Source: Anniella stebbinsi (Eukaryota > Chordata > Lepidosauria > Squamata > Anniellidae). Taken from it: DNA of 64,000 nt. The position numbers and the translations under genes are program-made. Shown here one piece after another: positions 1-11,442 of this stretch (the first letter of the stretch is position 1; every line of letters starts with the position of its first letter). The stretch covers positions 68,936,763 through 69,000,762 of the forward strand of contig JARDYH010000007.1 of the NCBI GenBank assembly GCA_029215795.1. Reading direction: 5' to 3'. The notes below the pieces were generated by a model. It did not search any database and was not told the DNA's origin. It saw only the letters and a program-made list of their open reading frames with translations.

Positions 1-190
1 CTAAGAAAGCGCCACAGAGGGCACGGCTTGGCCAATGTCGCGCCTGACATGGATGCAGCCACTGTGGGACAGCGTGCAGAGCGATGGTCCATCAGGGAAA
101 CCAGGGCCTAATCCACCCCAAGCGGGTTATTGCACTATGAAACCGGCACGAAAGTGGTTTATAAGAGGCAGGAGCCACGCTATGGCTTTA

Positions 191-241
191 TAGAGAGCTT
201 CGGCTATGGGGCGGTATGTGAATGTAATAAATAATAATAAT
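191..241 (+). mobile_element. LINE 3' tail (family E)
   Basis: 'gagagcttcggctatggggc' followed by 'ggtatgtgaatgtaataaat' and AAT repeats: the 3' end of the L2-like LINE that recurs in the window. Confidence 0.55.
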
Positions 242-331
242 AGCGGTATTGAAATGCACTAACAATTGTTGGGACCCATTGACACGTACCATACGCTGCT
301 TTCATGCCACTATATCCTGCTTGGTGTGGCT

Positions 332-652
332 TAGGGTGACCCTATGAAAAGGAGGACAGGGCTCCTGTGTCTTTAACAGTTTGTATAGGGAAGGGGTTTT
401 TGGCAGGTGTCATTGTTATGCATGCAGCACCTGGTGAAATTCCCTCTTCATCACAACAGTTGAAGCTGAAGGAGCCCTGCCCTCTTTTGTATCTGGTCAA
501 TCTAGTATAGCTCCTGCAGTTTTCACAGTTGTGATGAAGAGGGGATTTCACCAGGGGCTGCATGCATGTAAATGACACCTGCTGAAATTACTTTTTCTAT
601 GCAACTGTTCAAGATAAAGGAGCCCTGTCCTCCTTTTCATAGGGTCACCCTA
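332..652. mobile_element. hAT-type palindromic MITE (family A), complete copy with TSD
   Basis: 321 bp with inverted ends TAGGGTGACCCTATG / CATAGGGTCACCCTA and arms that pair over most of the length. Flanked by an exact 8-bp duplication, gtgtggct at 324-331 and 653-660. Eight-bp duplications and T/CAGGG ends are typical of the hAT superfamily. No coding capacity. Confidence 0.85.
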
Positions 653-1240
653 GTGTGGCTCCTGCCTCGCTTTCATAGTGCTATATTCGGCTTGGTGTAG
701 ATCTGGCCTAGGACTTTGCTCCCTGATTCTCCGCAGGGCTTCAACGGGAGGCCTTTCCCATACGCCTGCTACTCGGGACATTCTTTCACTAGGAATACCA
801 CGGACTAGATTTGCAGGGCCTTTATACATGCAACGCACGCACCCATCCACTGAGCCTTGCTCTAAATGTACCTTGCTCTAAAAAAATATTATTCGCCAAG
901 GTTATCTGAACGATGTGCCAAGAAAACAAGGCCTTCTCTGTAAATTATGAAAATTGAGCACCTCTCTTCCCCCTTTATTTCCCGCCCCATCATTTATTCT
1001 ACTTCTGCTAGCCTTCTGCTGGCCCGGAACAGATGGAGGGCAGGTGATGGAGAGGCCGCGTCTGCCAAATCGCAAGCGCTTTGTTTCGAAACAAAGCGCA
1101 GGTCCTGGACGGAGGGAGGCGACAGGTGTGCCTTTGGGTAAAACGGCTTCTTGCTTTGCACCATTTATTCTGAGTGCGGAATCTGAGCTTTCCTGGGACT
1201 TTCCTTGGGAGCGCGGAGTAGGCCAGCCTTTGCCAATCCG

Positions 1241-1305
1241 GTGCCCTCCAGAAAAGCTGGATGGGGATTATGGGAGTTGTAGTCCAACACATCACAAGGG
1301 CACCA
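1241..1305. mobile_element. Family B palindromic repeat (ACTACAACTCCCA type), fragment
   Basis: Contains 'gggagttgtagtccaacaca' with 'ggtgccctccag' and 'gggcacca' at its two sides, a shortened copy of the common ~120-bp palindromic MITE found repeatedly in this window. Confidence 0.6.
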
Positions 1306-1354
1306 CTTTAAAGGGAGTTGTTACACTTTAAAAAAATTTTTTTTTAAAAAAAAA

Positions 1355-1384
1355 GTGAGTGAGTGAGTGAGTGAGTGAGTGAGA
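1355..1384. repeat. (GTGA)n microsatellite
   Basis: Seven and a half perfect GTGA units after an A/T-run. Confidence 0.9.
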
Positions 1385-1498
1385 CTTTAAATGTGCCTGA
1401 TATAGTTCAGTGCTGTCCATTTTCCTCCCTGATGCTTAGTCCGTGCAGTAACAGTCTCAGAGCTATGGGGCTGACAGAGCAGGTAGAAAACCAGGAGC

Positions 1499-1655
1499 TA
1501 GGGTGGCTAGATGCAAAAGAGGACCATTGCACCATTATGAGCTGTGCAGAAAAGGGGCTTTCAACAGGTGTAGTTTGTCATGCAAGCTACACCTGTGGAA
1601 ATCCCCTCTTTTACGCAAATGAGAGTCATTTTCTCCTTTGAATCTGACCAGCCTA
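1499..1655. mobile_element. Family A hAT MITE, short internally deleted derivative
   Basis: 157-bp palindrome with ends TAGGGTGGCTAG / CTGACCAGCCTA and arms containing 'acaggtgtag' against 'ctacacctgt'. Same ends as family A but half the length. No clear target duplication. Confidence 0.55.
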
Positions 1656-2429
1656 CCATGTATGTAGTTCTCAACTTGCTGGAGAACAGTCAACGGATAA
1701 AGGGGGGTGTACAGTGTCAGGAAACTGTGAGCTTTCCTATACAAGGCTGTTCACCGGCTGCTGCATCCACCTTCGGTTTTGTCGCAGAATTGAGATCTGA
1801 ACGCTAGTGGAGGAGCCTTTCCTTTCCTGCTTTTCTGCCACAGAGAGTTTTTCTGCATGAGGCCTTTATCATGCGCTCATTCTTCCCTACTTATGGTTGT
1901 AGGACTCCCCCCCCCCTCTAAACATGCATAGGATTGCACCCTAGTGTTCTTACTGCCAGCAGCTAAGTCTTAGGAGAGGCATTTCAGCTTTTTAGAATGG
2001 GGGGGAAAATTGCACAAAAGGTGAGAAACCACCAACTGATCAGTGGTTGGGGAACTTGGGGTTGGGTTAGGGTGTGTGAAAGGGGGGGTGCCTTCTGGAG
2101 AACCTCAAAGGGCCAGATTAGAACTCGAGGTGGGGTGAGATTTGGCTTCTAGGCCTAAAAGGAAATTGCCGAAACAACTGGTTACAAACAGAAGCAAAAA
2201 CGGAAGGTCACGTTTGCTTACCAGCGCTTTGCCTCCTGCTTCTCTTCCGCAATTGTAATGAGCTGAATGACACGGGAGGAGAGGAGGGGCCACCGCGTGG
2301 TCTGCGCTTGAAAACTGCAGGGCTCATCGTATCGACTGGGAGGGCGCCCCCTGGGGGGGGTGTTTTGTTGCACAACTTCCTCTGCATGCAGTAGGAAATC
2401 CCAAGAGATTTCGGAAGAATCGGGATGTC

Positions 2430-2550
2430 CAAGGGTTGTTGTTTTTTAGACGGAATAACCGGGGGAAGGCGCGGAACGCATGCAGGAGGTTCACGCCATC
2501 GTCGAAATGACCCGCCAACGTCTGTGAGTGGCCAGTCACGAGCGTGCCTT
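2430..2550 (-). repeat. Dispersed repeat family F, inverted partial copy
   Basis: 'cgccatcgtcgaaatgaccc' and 'gagtggccagtcacgagcgt' are the reverse of the family core. Confidence 0.4.
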
Positions 2551-3056
2551 ATTTCGCCTGTGTGAAGACGTCCTTTGTTTTCTTTGCTCTAAATTAATCC
2601 ATTTAATGATCAAAGTACTCCCTGATCCCACCCCCTAGGTTTTATATCCGTCATATTTGGCTGCCCACCAAGCTCCAAAATTCCTTGTCTTAATATCCCA
2701 TGCCTCTCTCTCTCTCTCTCCCATTTTATCAGCCGGCTCTCTCCTCCCTGCCTGCTTTGGTCTCTTTTAGACAAGCTGGTCTTAATAACAGAGCTGTTTC
2801 CCACCCGTCTGCCTCTCCCCATCACCAGTCCACTCACTGTGATCTCCCTCTTAAAAGTGACATGAGAAAAAGGCCATGATCCTTCCCCCCCAGCTGCAAT
2901 CAATCAACTCCCAAGCTAGCAAAGTTCCTCTCATTCACTTTCCCACCCACATTCCTTCCCAAAGGAACAAGTAATCCCATCCACGCAGAGGCCTCCTGCC
3001 CTTTCTCCGAGGCGCGTGTCACCATGTTTTGCAATGGCCGGTGTTACTGGCCCATT

Positions 3057-3373
3057 CAGAGCTTTTCTGCACGAGGCTGTTAATCGGCTGTTAATCCACT
3101 CACAGAATTGAGATCCTAGCTCTACACAAGGAGTATTCTGCTACATAACCTCTAGGTGGTGCTGCAGTATCACAGAATAGTGCACATACACAAGTGAAAA
3201 AAGCTGTTCCTTTCGCTTTCACAATTAAATGCCGCATTTTCCCTGCTCTAAAAAAAAGAGCGCTGGTTAGACAAGCAAAACTGGAGGGTCACGGCATCAC
3301 ATGAAGAACTTGCAAACAAGTGTGAGTAGGGAATGACAAGCACAGGACAAATGACTTGTGTAAAAAAGCCCTA
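3057..3373. mobile_element. Family H MITE carrying a CTCF-like motif, copy 1
   Basis: Ends 'cagagcttttctgcacga' and 'ttgtgtaaaaaagccct' are inverse complements with changes. Interior shares 'cctctaggtgg', 'gctgttaatc' and 'gcgctggttagacaagc' with the inverted copy at about 5.2-5.5 kb. No coding capacity; superfamily unassigned, perhaps hAT. Confidence 0.6.
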
Positions 3374-3924
3374 AATCGGGGTCAATGAGTCCCACTGCCA
3401 TGCCGCTTGCTGTCCTTGACCATATCTCCTATGGGATGGAATGGTCACTCGCCTCCTGCCTCCTCAGGACATCATGGACACACAATGTGGCAGCCTCACA
3501 GCCTTAGGCTGCCCATATCATAAAATGGGTTTACACACTCAAGATTAGAGGTAACTAATCTAGGGTTCCCACCTTTTAAAATACACAGACACAAAACTAG
3601 CCTCTGCTCCTTTTGTGGGGTTCAGAGGAGAAGTTTTTATTGGCACAGTCACCAGGACTTCACCTGAGACATTTCTGTCTTGAACCGCTAATAAAGGCAT
3701 ATGTTTATTTTGAACGGATCGCCTGAATTATCTCAGTGCAATAATTTTAACCAGACGAGGGTCAGCGGAGGGGATTATTTTGTGAAATTGTCGTTCCCCC
3801 CCCCCCCCAAACCTTTTCTGACATGGACCAACATTCAGAAGGTTAAACTCCTCTCATCTAAATGCTGTGGTGGGAAAGCTTTGCCTGTGAGATTTCTGCC
3901 TGTCATGCAGGCAGCAAAAAAATC

Positions 3925-3975
3925 CTACAATTCCCAGCATGCCCCAGCCAGCCATGGTGGGAGTTGCAGGCCTTT
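3925..3975. mobile_element. Family B repeat half-copy with ZNF143-like motif
   Basis: 'ctacaattcccagcatgcc' followed by 'atggtgggagttgcagg' forms the centre of the palindrome. The first string is the ZNF143 (SBS) consensus. Confidence 0.5.
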
Positions 3976-5198
3976 TTTTCTGTTTAAACATACAAAGAAT
4001 TGAGCCCTTAGGCTTTGGCTCGCAGGGGGTGGGGGCAGTTTGGGGATGTGTGAACCCAATTTCCTAAACAATACTGAGACCGTAGTAAGTTGTAACTATG
4101 ATTTGACTCAGATTTAACTCTATCATGGATACAGCCGAGTTAATCTGATTGTGGCCACCAACCAGCCAGGAATCTCTGATGGTGGAATAAAACCTGAGTC
4201 ACCTGCTATACAGTACCTAACCACCCCCCCCCCTTCCCACCACCCCCACGCACAGTTGCCTGTCATCCCGTGACCACAATCAGATGATTTGGGGCTCCTT
4301 TTTGATGTGGATGAACGATGGAAAGTGACTAACACGCACCCCCTGCGCATACATCTCCAGCAAACTCATTCAAAACTATGCCCCCGGGTTCCCCCCTTCT
4401 TGGCGCAGTCTAAGGCCAAGAAATAAGATCTCCAGATCTTCAGCCAGAGCAGTGCTGGGACCTAATCATGGCCAGGGTCGCTGTCTGGGGTGACTGTTCC
4501 TCCCTCTGTCCATTTAACCACCAAAGCCTCCTCCCTGATCGGATCCAGATGTGGAGCAGTCGCGCGGGAAAAGATGAGTTTCCATTTTGTTGAGCTTTTT
4601 TTAAAACGTGCGTGCGTTTTGAATTATAAGCTTCAAAGTCTGGCTCTGTCTGCATCTTTAGATATACGTTTATGTGGATCCCGCATATCAGTACCAGCCC
4701 ATCCATGGGGATGATTCATTGTGAAAACTAAAAATAACTTTAAAAACATATTCAGTGCTGTGGGTGCAGAGTACACTTCTACAATTGCCTGGCAGAGGTG
4801 CAAATTCCTCATTAAGGAAAAAGAAGTCTCATCTCTTTCTGTAAAGCCATACTTGTTTTTAGCCCAGCAAGGAAACTAGGCAAGATGGCAGAAGCCGAGC
4901 AGAGCTTCCAGTGGTCAGAGAGAGGGGCTTCATTGGGGGTAAACAGCTGGGAGCCTGTGGGGCTCAGTCTGTCCCTCCCTCCCAGATCTTCCTCTCAGAT
5001 CCTCAGCATCATGGCCTTTAATCGCAAAGCACACCTATAGCCATCACAGCTCAGTTCTGAACTGAGTCACAAGGGACTCTTTTAATCCCAGCCAAAGCCT
5101 CTATTGCTTTTTTCACTGGAGAGGAAGGAGTTAAAGACCCCTTGACATTGGAGTGAGCCACTTAAATTGTAGCACCATCACAACAACAGGAATAAAAT

Positions 5199-5543
5199 AG
5201 AGTTTGCTTCTACACAAGGCATCTGTCATTCCCTACCCACGGTCGTTTACAGGTTCTTTAGATGATGTTGTGACCCTCCAGTTTCACTTCTGTGTCTAAC
5301 CAGCGAGGTTTTTTTTAGAGGGCAGAAAATGCAGCATTTCACTGTGAAAGTGAAAGAAAATGCAATTTCCTGGGGTGCATTTGCACTATTCTGCTATTTC
5401 GCAGTGCCACCTAGAGGTTATCTAGTGGGAAAGCAGGAAGGAAACACTCCTAGTGTAGTGATTGGATGTCAATTTTGGGGTGAAACCAAAAGCAGCTACA
5501 GTGGATTAACAGCTGATTAACAGCTACTCGTAGAAAAGCCCTT
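5199..5543. mobile_element. Family H MITE, copy 2 (inverted relative to copy 1)
   Basis: Shares in reverse order the 'cattccctacccac', 'ctccagtt..cttctgtgtc', 'gccacctagagg' and 'gattaacagct' blocks of copy 1, with similar ends ('ttgcttctacacaagg' / 'cgtagaaaagccctta'). Confidence 0.6.
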
Positions 5544-5664
5544 ACTTGGGTATTAGCACCATTGTGTTGTAGAAAGGGATTATATAATATATATATATTA
5601 AGTACAATACCAAAATCAGCATCTGTAGCCATATACATGCCTGGTCACTTGCCCCCATGACTAT

Positions 5665-5668
5665 AAAA

Positions 5669-5709
<41 letters not shown>

Positions 5710-5995
5710 CTACACTGCCCCACAGCCAAAGCTGTCTGGGTGGTTTACAAATATTAAAAACCATTGACAATACAGTATACAAAGTTTTAAAATTGTTTAC
5801 ATAAAAACCACACAAACATACAGAGACAGCAATATCCACCATGACCATAAGACAAATCCAGGACCTGATTAAACTCATAGAGGGCAATGTTGGCCCCAAG
5901 CAAGCCTTGTTGGGGAGATCATTCCATAATGGGAGGGGCCACCACCAAGAAGGCTGTCCCTGTTGTTGTTTTCTGAGCCTCCCGTTTAAAAATAA
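5665..5995 (-). mobile_element. Family E LINE 3' fragment
   Basis: Starts with (GTT)n, then 'cactgccccacagccaaagc', and includes the reverse complement of the conserved end, 'ggagatcattccataatggg' and 'aggggccaccaccaagaagg'. Confidence 0.6.
5669..5708. repeat. (GTT)n microsatellite
   Basis: About 13 perfect units at the edge of a LINE fragment. Confidence 0.9.
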
Positions 5996-6280
5996 GAAAG
6001 GGAGCTGTGGTGGATCCTGGCATCTAGGTGCAGAAATCAGGCTTGTTTACCACTACCCCATTAGCTGCTGCGCTCGGGGTGGCCCTGATGCCCAGACTGA
6101 GCCGCACTACTGAAAGCCAGAAAACAGCCTGGCCAGTTTCTGACATCTGTGCTTTTAAGAATAGCAGGGTATGCAGGAATAATCCAGTCCACATTTCTCA
6201 CTGCATGGAGAGTAATTATTACCACTTACAAGTCCCTGCACATCATTAAGGGCACAGAGCAAAAATTGGCAAACCTAAAT

Positions 6281-6345
6281 GTATTTATTTATTTATTACC
6301 AATTACATGCCTACACTGCTCAATAGCCAAAGCTCTCTGCCAAAT
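6281..6345 (-). mobile_element. Family E LINE tail fragment
   Basis: (TTTA)n, 'ccaattacatgcctacactg' and 'caatagccaaagctctctgc' in reverse orientation. Confidence 0.45.
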
Positions 6346-7188
6346 AGGGACGAGGGAAGAAGTAAATGTGCTAAATACACGCGCCAGAATTTCTTGGCAT
6401 GCCACTCCGGTTGTTTTGGAGAAAAATATGGATTTTACTCATTTTTTTAATAGCTGATGATTCACCATGCTAAGATTAATGGTCCACACAGACATATGTC
6501 AACAAAACACACAGGTAAATTCCCAGGAAAGTACTAACGGAAACTGAGTCAGTGGCAGGAGTAAGAACCGAAAGGGAAATACTACACAGAGTGCTGGTAA
6601 ACACCTGGGAAACTACACACCTTCACAACTGTGCAGGTAACTACTGGGAGAAAGGGTTCTTTACAAAGCACGGGTAAAATTTCTAGGTAATTATATTCTC
6701 AGTTGCACAGATAAGAACCTGGCTGGAAACTGTCTCATAGCTCTTTTTGGTAGATCTCCAGGGGGAAAATTGAAGTGTTTCATGAGGGGGATAGATTTCT
6801 GACTCGCTTGATTGAGGAAAGAAAGAACAGGTTTTCCCCAGAAATTAATGACGTTTTGTCCTAATCAGAGAGAAGTCCCATTTAGTCCAGTTATTCTCAG
6901 GTAAGGACCTCTAGGGCCGTAGACTTCAACTGAATTGAGCTTAAAAGAAAAACGTTGTTGGGAATAGATGTGGGGTATCCGAAACCATAGATGGTTTTGC
7001 AGTGAGGTAATTTTACACTCTGGATGGGGTGAAGGGAGAGCATCTTTTGATGTTAATGTCTATTACTTGACATCCTTCAAAATGTGGTACACCAGCCCTG
7101 CAGGGTTGGGGGCCTTTCAGCTCATTTTGCTGCCCCCAAGTCCTGCCCCAACAGACCCACTAGCAGTAGATTTTTGTTTGCAGGTAAC

Positions 7189-7504
7189 TAGGGTGACCAT
7201 ATGAAAAGGAGGACAGGGCTCCTATGTCTTTAACAGTTGCGTAGAAAAGGGAATTTTAACAGGTGTTCTTTGTATGCATGCAGCATCTGGTGTAATCCCC
7301 TCTTCATCACAACAGTTCAAGCTGCAAGAGCTAGAGTGACCAGATACAAAAGAGGGCAGGGCACCTGCAGCTTGAACTGTTGTGATGAAGAGATTTCTCC
7401 AGGTGCTGCATGCCTACAAAGGACACCTGTTAAAATTCCCTTTCCTATACAACTGTTAAAGACACAGGAGCCCTGCCCTCCTTTCCATATGGTTGGTCAC
7501 CCTA
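7189..7504. mobile_element. Family A hAT MITE
   Basis: 316 bp, ends TAGGGTGACCATATG / CATATGGTTGGTCACCCTA. Same internal arms as the copy at 332-652. Flanking 8-mers do not match, so the duplication has decayed or the copy was rearranged. Confidence 0.8.
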
Positions 7505-8990
7505 AAACCTGCATTTCTAACGTTTTACTTCCTGTATTTTAAGATGATCAGGACTTGCCCTGTACCTAAACCAGAAACCACTATTGGTTTTTACACCAGT
7601 TTCGTTGTTAACTTGGTCAAACTGTGTTCTGAGCAGTCTTTGTTAGAGAGTCTCATACAGAACGGCAGTTACCAGGCGAGGGGAAGCTGATAATCAAACC
7701 AGTTTAAGATGGTGCTGTAGATATACGGCCTTTTCCAACAAGGGAATGTCCACAGTGATACATTTTTAAAGAATGACGCCATTGCTTGGTCACACCTTCT
7801 AGCCTCGAATCCACCAGCTTTCCCTCCCACTCCACCACTGAGAAGTGTCTGGATGTGTTGCGGTTATTCAGCGGTGACGGAGGTGGACATAATGAACTTG
7901 TGGAGTCTATCTCAGGGTACCAGATAATGGGGTAGACGGCCCAGCTGGTAAGAGAGGTGTCTGACATGTTTGCAAAGAGAATGCTAAACTTGGGCAGGCT
8001 TTGCTGGTGAAGAATTCTTGGACTTTGAGGCCTATATGGGTTACTACTGGACCAGCCTCCCCTCCCGGCCAGCCTGTCTTTCTCCCGTTGGCCTAGACAG
8101 ATGTTGTATTTTTCTGTGGCTGGGACAGTTGTGAATTTTAGGCTCTTGGCTGCTCACTCTCTCCTCAGGAAATGACACATCTTTGCAAGCATTTCCCACA
8201 CCCCAGCTGGGTGGATCTTTCTCCCCCCCCCCCCCCCGTCCCCATGGATGCTCCATGGACCATTCTGTCTCCCCTACTCCACTGGTTGGGGGAGTTGAGC
8301 ATCTGGCAGGCACCCCACGTTTTGCAGCAGAAGTAGGCTGCAATCTACCCACAGTTCTTTGAGGGACATAGAGCCTAGTGGTTAGAGCAGAGACGACAAA
8401 GAGACTAGACTACATGGTAAGAGTCATGAATCCCATTTACCCTTTTGGGAGAGAAGCAGGATTTCTTGGATGAGGCTTGACAACAGAAAACAGGATTCTC
8501 TACCATCCTGTTTAGTTCAGGAGCCCCCAAACCTTTCAGGCCTCTGTGCACATTTGGAATTTCGAGAGTGCTGTGGGTGCTCTCACAAAATGGCAGCTAT
8601 GAGGGGGGACACACATTCTTGCCCTCTCACAAAATTGGCCAATCACAACACACCCTTTTCCCAAAGGCAAACTAGTAAGGCTAAAAGGAAAGTCATATGT
8701 CCAAGAACCGAAGGGCAGAGATGGGGGTCAGACCCCAAATGCCAAATCACCTATTTTAAAATATTTTAAAAATTAAAAAGGCAGGGGACCTGGAAAGCAT
8801 CATGGGAGGTGTCTGTGAGTGCCATGCTGGGGACCCCAGTTTGGAGGAGGGGATGTCACATGCAGACAGAGGATTCTGGGAAGTGCTGAAGGGTGCCTAC
8901 TCGGCCGAGGTCTCTCACACATCCAACACTCTCTTTGGGCTGCAAGTTTCAGGGGATCATTGGTAGCCATGGTCAAGTTCTCAAGGAAAC
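7505..8990. other. Gene-less stretch
   Basis: Unassigned; includes a 16-C run near 8222 and a possible tRNA-like SINE head ('gagcctagtggttagagcag') at about 8370. No gene recognised. Confidence 0.45.
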
Positions 8991-8994
8991 TTGG

Positions 8995-9366
8995 CCTGAT
9001 AAGGAACTTCACAGAGAAAGGGAATGGTAGCACTCTCCAAATACTTGAAAGATTGTCACACAGAGGAGGGCCAAGATCTCTTCTCGGTCAACCCAGAGTG
9101 CAGGACACGGAATCATGGGCTCAAGTTACAGGAAGCCAGATTCTGGCTGGACATTAGGAAAAACTTCCTGACTGTTAGAGCAGTGCGACAATGGAACCCA
9201 TGACCTAGGGAGGTGGTGGGCTCTCCCACACTAGAGGCCTTCAAGAGGCAGCTGGACTGCCATCTGTCACAGATGCTTTAAGGTGGATTCCTGCACTGAG
9301 CAGGGGGTTGGACTCGATGGCCTCACAGGCCCCTTCCAACTCTACTATGATACTACGATACTATGA
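8995..9366 (+). mobile_element. CR1 LINE 3' end
   Basis: Shows 'attctggctggacattagga', 'aacttcctgactgttagagc', 'ggggttggactcgatggcc' and a degenerate ATTCTATGAT tail (actatgatactacgatacta). This is the typical 3' end of CR1 retrotransposons, 5'-truncated. Confidence 0.8.
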
Positions 9367-9372
9367 GTCCAA

Positions 9373-9422
9373 CATTGGGCAGTATGTAAATATAATAAAT
9401 AAAATAAAATAAAATAAATTAC
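9373..9422 (+). mobile_element. Family E LINE tail fragment
   Basis: 'cattgggcagtatgtaaata' then (AATAA)n. It directly follows the CR1 copy. Confidence 0.4.
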
Positions 9423-10117
9423 GGCTATTCTCGTTGAGGAAGCCCTCGATAAGCTTCCAAGGAAGCTTTCCCAGAACACCGTTTGGACACATCCGAGTCA
9501 GAGCCAAAGTAGCTAGGACTAGAATCACCCCTAGGTGCTGTATTTCTTAATAGCAAAAACCTGCTGGAGGTTTAGCCTCACGGCCTTGACAGGCTCTGAG
9601 CTGTGGCTGTGTGCACGCCGGCCAAGCCACCTACGCTACCTACTCCTCCGTTGCCGTGGTCTCCTCCCCCAAGGGCCTGTGTGTGTGTTCGGTGGCTGTT
9701 TTTGCTGACCCATCCGGAAGGCATTTCCTGCTCACACCAGCGATGAGGGGGTGAAAGTTGGAGAAGTTCAAAGCCGCCTTCAAACCACAATTCAACTTTC
9801 CCAGGCTGAGGAGAGGCCTAGCCTGTGGATGATGCACAGCCTCATACATGGGACAGTGCTCGCTGCTCAGCCCCGAAGGAAGGCTCAGTCATACGGGTTG
9901 GAAAATCGGCATGAGCCTCTGTCTGGTCTGGTTACCCCAAGCAGAACAAAGAAGTCCTCCCCCAAATTATGACCAGCCGAGAAGGTTGGAAAAACCACAA
10001 AGGGACTGTATAATCCTGGAGTCCACCCAGGAGTGATTGTGTAGCGTCCACATTGGGGCTCGAAATCCCTGTTACGTCACAGAGTTCGCTGGCTGATCTT
10101 GGGGGGTCTGTCATTGT

Positions 10118-10241
10118 TCCTCAGCCGACTCTACTTCACAGGGTTGTCGTGAGGATTAAAGGACGACGTGTGTGTGTGTGTGGGGGGGAGAATTATATAT
10201 ATGGCCCTGATTGATTGAAATGTAATAAAGTAAAATAACTC
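10118..10241 (+). mobile_element. SINE 3' part
   Basis: 'ctacttcacagggttgtcgt' and 'gaggattaaaggacgac', a (GT)n run, then 'attgaaatgtaataaagtaa'. Confidence 0.45.
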
Positions 10242-10789
10242 CCCAGAGGTACACATGCTGCTCACTCCCCTTCTAATGCCTTGGATCAGGAGTGCCACTA
10301 GATCATTTTAGACCCTGGATTTAATAGCCTCATGGGGATCCGCTTTTAAACGGCCACATGGGTTACTTTAGTTGTGAAACACACAACTAACATGCCTCTT
10401 TCCCACACCCAACTGCCATTCCATGCTTTACAACTGCATTCCTGATACATTTGAACGACAACAAAACTCTTCGTCAACTCTGATTAAATAAACAGCCGTT
10501 TGTTTTATTTGCATTTTGAACTGAGCTTAAAATGTGAGCCTAAAAGCTCACTTCAGTCAAGACTACAGAAATAAAATGAAGTTTGCTTCTGCTGCCCTGG
10601 CGCTCTTGTTACCTGCCATTTTCTGTGTGGTCATTTGGAGAGTAGGCTTTGACCCCAAGTTCCAGCTCCAGCTGCCCCACTGATGTGGACAAAACCCAGG
10701 AGTCGTGATTTCCACAACAGATGCATTAGGCCCAACTCAGCTTTTCTTCTAGGGATGGGAACAGACCCGAGGAGACCTTCTCTACTATA

Positions 10790-11010
10790 TTTTTCGATTT
10801 TATTCTATCCCTCCTTTTCTCCAAGGTGGTAAACATGGCTCTCCCTTCCATCTGATCTTCACAACAACCTTGTGATGTAGGTCAGGCTGAGAGATAGTGA
10901 CTAGCCCAAGCTCATGCAGGGAACTTTGTGGCGGAGTGGGGATTTGAACCCTGGCCTCCCAAGTCCTAGCCTGACGGATTACCTACCATACCGTGCTAGC
11001 TCTCCGCCAC
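10790..11010 (-). mobile_element. tRNA-headed CORE-SINE
   Basis: Minus-strand B box 'ggttcaaatcc', core 'cacaaggttgttgtgaagat', head starting 'agctagcacggtatggtagg'. Confidence 0.7.
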
Positions 11011-11342
11011 CAGGCCTCTGCCACCGCTCTTACCTTATCCTTTCTCAACCCAAAATTCTGCACCACACCCAAGAGCCTGCATGATAGGAAATGTTTTTTC
11101 CTGAGCTCAACGGAGCAAACAAACATTTTTAAACGTCAACACTAAAACGAATAAAAACAAAACACTGTTTTAAGATAGCTGCATCTTCCAGGAGACGAAC
11201 ATAGTCCTTGATTAATTATTTGAAAAATATTTACATTTTAAAATGCCTTAAGAGGAGACCCAGCAGCAGGAGAGGATGCTACTAACAATTCCTAGCTATG
11301 CTCTTCTCCCTCCACGGTCTAGCCTTTGTTCCAACCTTCCCT

Positions 11343-11442
11343 ACCCTGGGGCCTTCCAGATAAGTTGGACTACAACCCCTAGCATCCCCGACTGGTATGA
11401 TGGGAGCTGTAGTCCAACACATCTGGAGGGCCCAGAGCGGGG
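11343..11442. mobile_element. Family B palindromic MITE
   Basis: Arms 'ccttccagataagttggact' and 'agtccaacacatctggaggg' face each other around a 40-bp centre. Confidence 0.65.

Larger units (their letters stand above)
653..3056. other. Gene-less stretch, mostly unassigned
   Basis: Apart from the repeats listed, sequence at 1738-1900 shares 'cagaattgagatc' and 'ttttctgcatgaggc' with family H, so it may be an old copy. 2100-2420 is GC-rich and unassigned. No exon recognised. Confidence 0.5.
3976..7188. other. Gene-less stretch
   Basis: Between the listed repeats (family H MITE and LINE tails) there is unassigned AT-rich sequence with poly-C/G runs. No splice-flanked conserved frame seen. Confidence 0.5.

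Noticed and set aside
8370..8420. Possible tRNA gene ('cctagtggttagagcag')
   Set aside because: Only a tRNA-like A-box region; no complete cloverleaf found, more likely a SINE head.
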